Assembly (NCBI GenBank): GCA_903910005.1
Contig: CAIVXW010000236.1
Coordinates: 1 to 6,137, forward strand
Source: an uncultured Methylococcaceae bacterium
Lineage (GTDB): Bacteria > Pseudomonadota > Gammaproteobacteria > Methylococcales > Methylococcaceae
DNA length: 6,137 nt
Direction of reading: 5' to 3'
Position numbers and translations under genes: made by a program. Position 1 is the stretch's first letter, and every line of letters starts with the position of its first letter. The notes under the pieces are model-generated. The model made no database searches and was not told the origin of the DNA. It saw only the letters and a program-made list of their open reading frames with translations. Positions 5,804-6,137 of this stretch are shown in pieces.

Positions 5804-5827
5804 ATAGATCTGTCTTGTATTTATACT
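5799..5827 (+). promoter_or_regulatory. Predicted sigma-70 promoter of the ATPase gene
   Basis: TTTTCA (5799-5804) and TATACT (5822-5827) are separated by exactly 17 bases. The -10 box matches the consensus at 5 of 6 positions and the -35 box at 4 of 6. Transcription would start about 20 bases before the ATG at 5856. The -35 box lies over the end of the transferase remnant. Confidence 0.5.
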
Positions 5828-5838
5828 AGACAGGTCTA
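5805..5838. promoter_or_regulatory. 34-bp palindrome, probable operator
   Basis: The sequence is nearly a perfect dyad centred between 5821 and 5822. Fifteen of 17 base pairs match: outer TAGA/TCTA, then CTGTCT/AGACAG, then GTAT/ATAC. The two exceptions are T5809-G5834 and T5816-T5827. It covers the spacer, the -10 box and the likely transcription start of the predicted promoter, so a dimeric repressor bound here would block transcription. It could also fold as an RNA hairpin, but no U-tract follows. Its left end coincides with the point where transferase homology stops. Confidence 0.6.
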
Positions 5839-5855
5839 GCGAAGAACCGAGATCC

Positions 5856-6137
5856 ATGAAGCCCCTCTTCCATCGCCCCTTTGTCGCCACAATGGCGCAA
5901 CGTTTGCGCGAACCGTCACCGTTGATTCAGGTGCTAGTGGGGCCACGGCAGGTTGGCAAGACAACGGGCGTTCGGCAGTTGCTGGCCCAGGGGTTGTGGC
6001 CGGCGCATTACGCCAATGCCGACGACTTGCTGGCCGCTGATCGCAATTGGTTGTTGGCTCAGTGGCAGAGCGCGTTGCAGTTGGGTGAAGGCGCGTTGCT
6101 GGTGGTGGATGAGGTGCAGAAAGTGCCCAACTGGCCC
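5856..6137 (+). CDS. AAA_14/DUF4143-type ATPase, N-terminal part only
   Basis: These are the first 94 codons of a gene running past the window end. The protein is a P-loop ATPase of the family annotated as ATP-binding protein with AAA_14 and DUF4143 domains, usually about 380-430 aa, with no firmly established cellular role. It begins MKPLFHRPFVATMAQRLREP, the typical basic lead-in. Walker A is GPRQVGKTT (29-37; K35, T36) and Walker B is LLVVDEVQKV (81-90; D85, E86), with the aromatic-containing YANADD strand between. The ATG at 5856 is supported by the upstream promoter and by GAAG at 5841-5844, though the ribosome binding site is weak. Nothing links it to sugar metabolism. It appears to be a separately regulated unit inserted into the transferase gene. 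The C-terminal domain was not seen. Confidence 0.85.
   Translation, partial: MKPLFHRPFVATMAQRLREPSPLIQVLVGPRQVGKTTGVRQLLAQGLWPAHYANADDLLAADRNWLLAQWQSALQLGEGALLVVDEVQKVPNWP

Noticed and set aside
1..6137. tRNA, rRNA, CRISPR array or insertion-sequence transposase
   Set aside because: None of their hallmarks was seen on either strand. Coding sequence fills nearly all of the window and no gap exceeds about 80 bases.

Overview
This is a polysaccharide (O-antigen or capsule) biosynthesis segment from a Gram-negative bacterium. Every gene lies on the + strand. Moderately high GC, strong G/C bias at third codon positions, and the style of the proteins suggest a betaproteobacterium, perhaps Burkholderiales/Comamonadaceae. 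That assignment is an impression from sequence style, not a tested result.

Layout. (1) 1-665: a VapBC toxin-antitoxin pair; vapB lacks only its first codons, which lie before the window. (2) 662-1792: fnlB (also called wbjC or capF), a fused SDR-cupin reductase of the UDP-L-FucNAc pathway. (3) 1840-2369: a Phd/YefM antitoxin and a RelE/ParE toxin. (4) 2370-2449: a short spacer holding a perfect 9-bp inverted repeat. (5) 2450-3255: a minimal nucleotidyltransferase (MNT) and a HEPN protein, the architecture of MntA-HepT systems. (6) 3252-4388: fnlC (wbjD/capG), the 2-epimerase that finishes UDP-L-FucNAc. (7) 4392-5636: wbuB, the presumed L-FucNAc transferase. (8) 5640-5803: the 5' end of an initiating sugar-phosphate transferase gene, frameshifted and then cut off. 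(9) 5799-6137: a probable promoter overlapped by a 34-bp palindrome, then the start of an AAA_14/DUF4143-type ATPase gene that runs off the window.

Working together. FnlB, FnlC and WbuB form the known route from UDP-GlcNAc to L-FucNAc attached to a lipid-linked glycan. The first enzyme, FnlA (WbjB/CapE), is absent and would be expected just upstream of vapB. If so, each step of a three-enzyme pathway is separated from the next by toxin-antitoxin modules: vapBC before fnlB, and phd-relE plus MNT-HEPN between fnlB and fnlC. The incoming modules are fitted tightly into the operon. vapC overlaps fnlB, and the HEPN gene overlaps fnlC, each by a 4-base ATGA, so translation of toxin and sugar genes is probably coupled.

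The 3' end looks like a decay point. The initiating transferase that should follow wbuB is a pseudogene, and its homology stops within a few bases of the promoter/palindrome of the ATPase gene. The most notable features are the TA-studded sugar-nucleotide operon and the sharp junction at about 5803. No individual protein family here is new.
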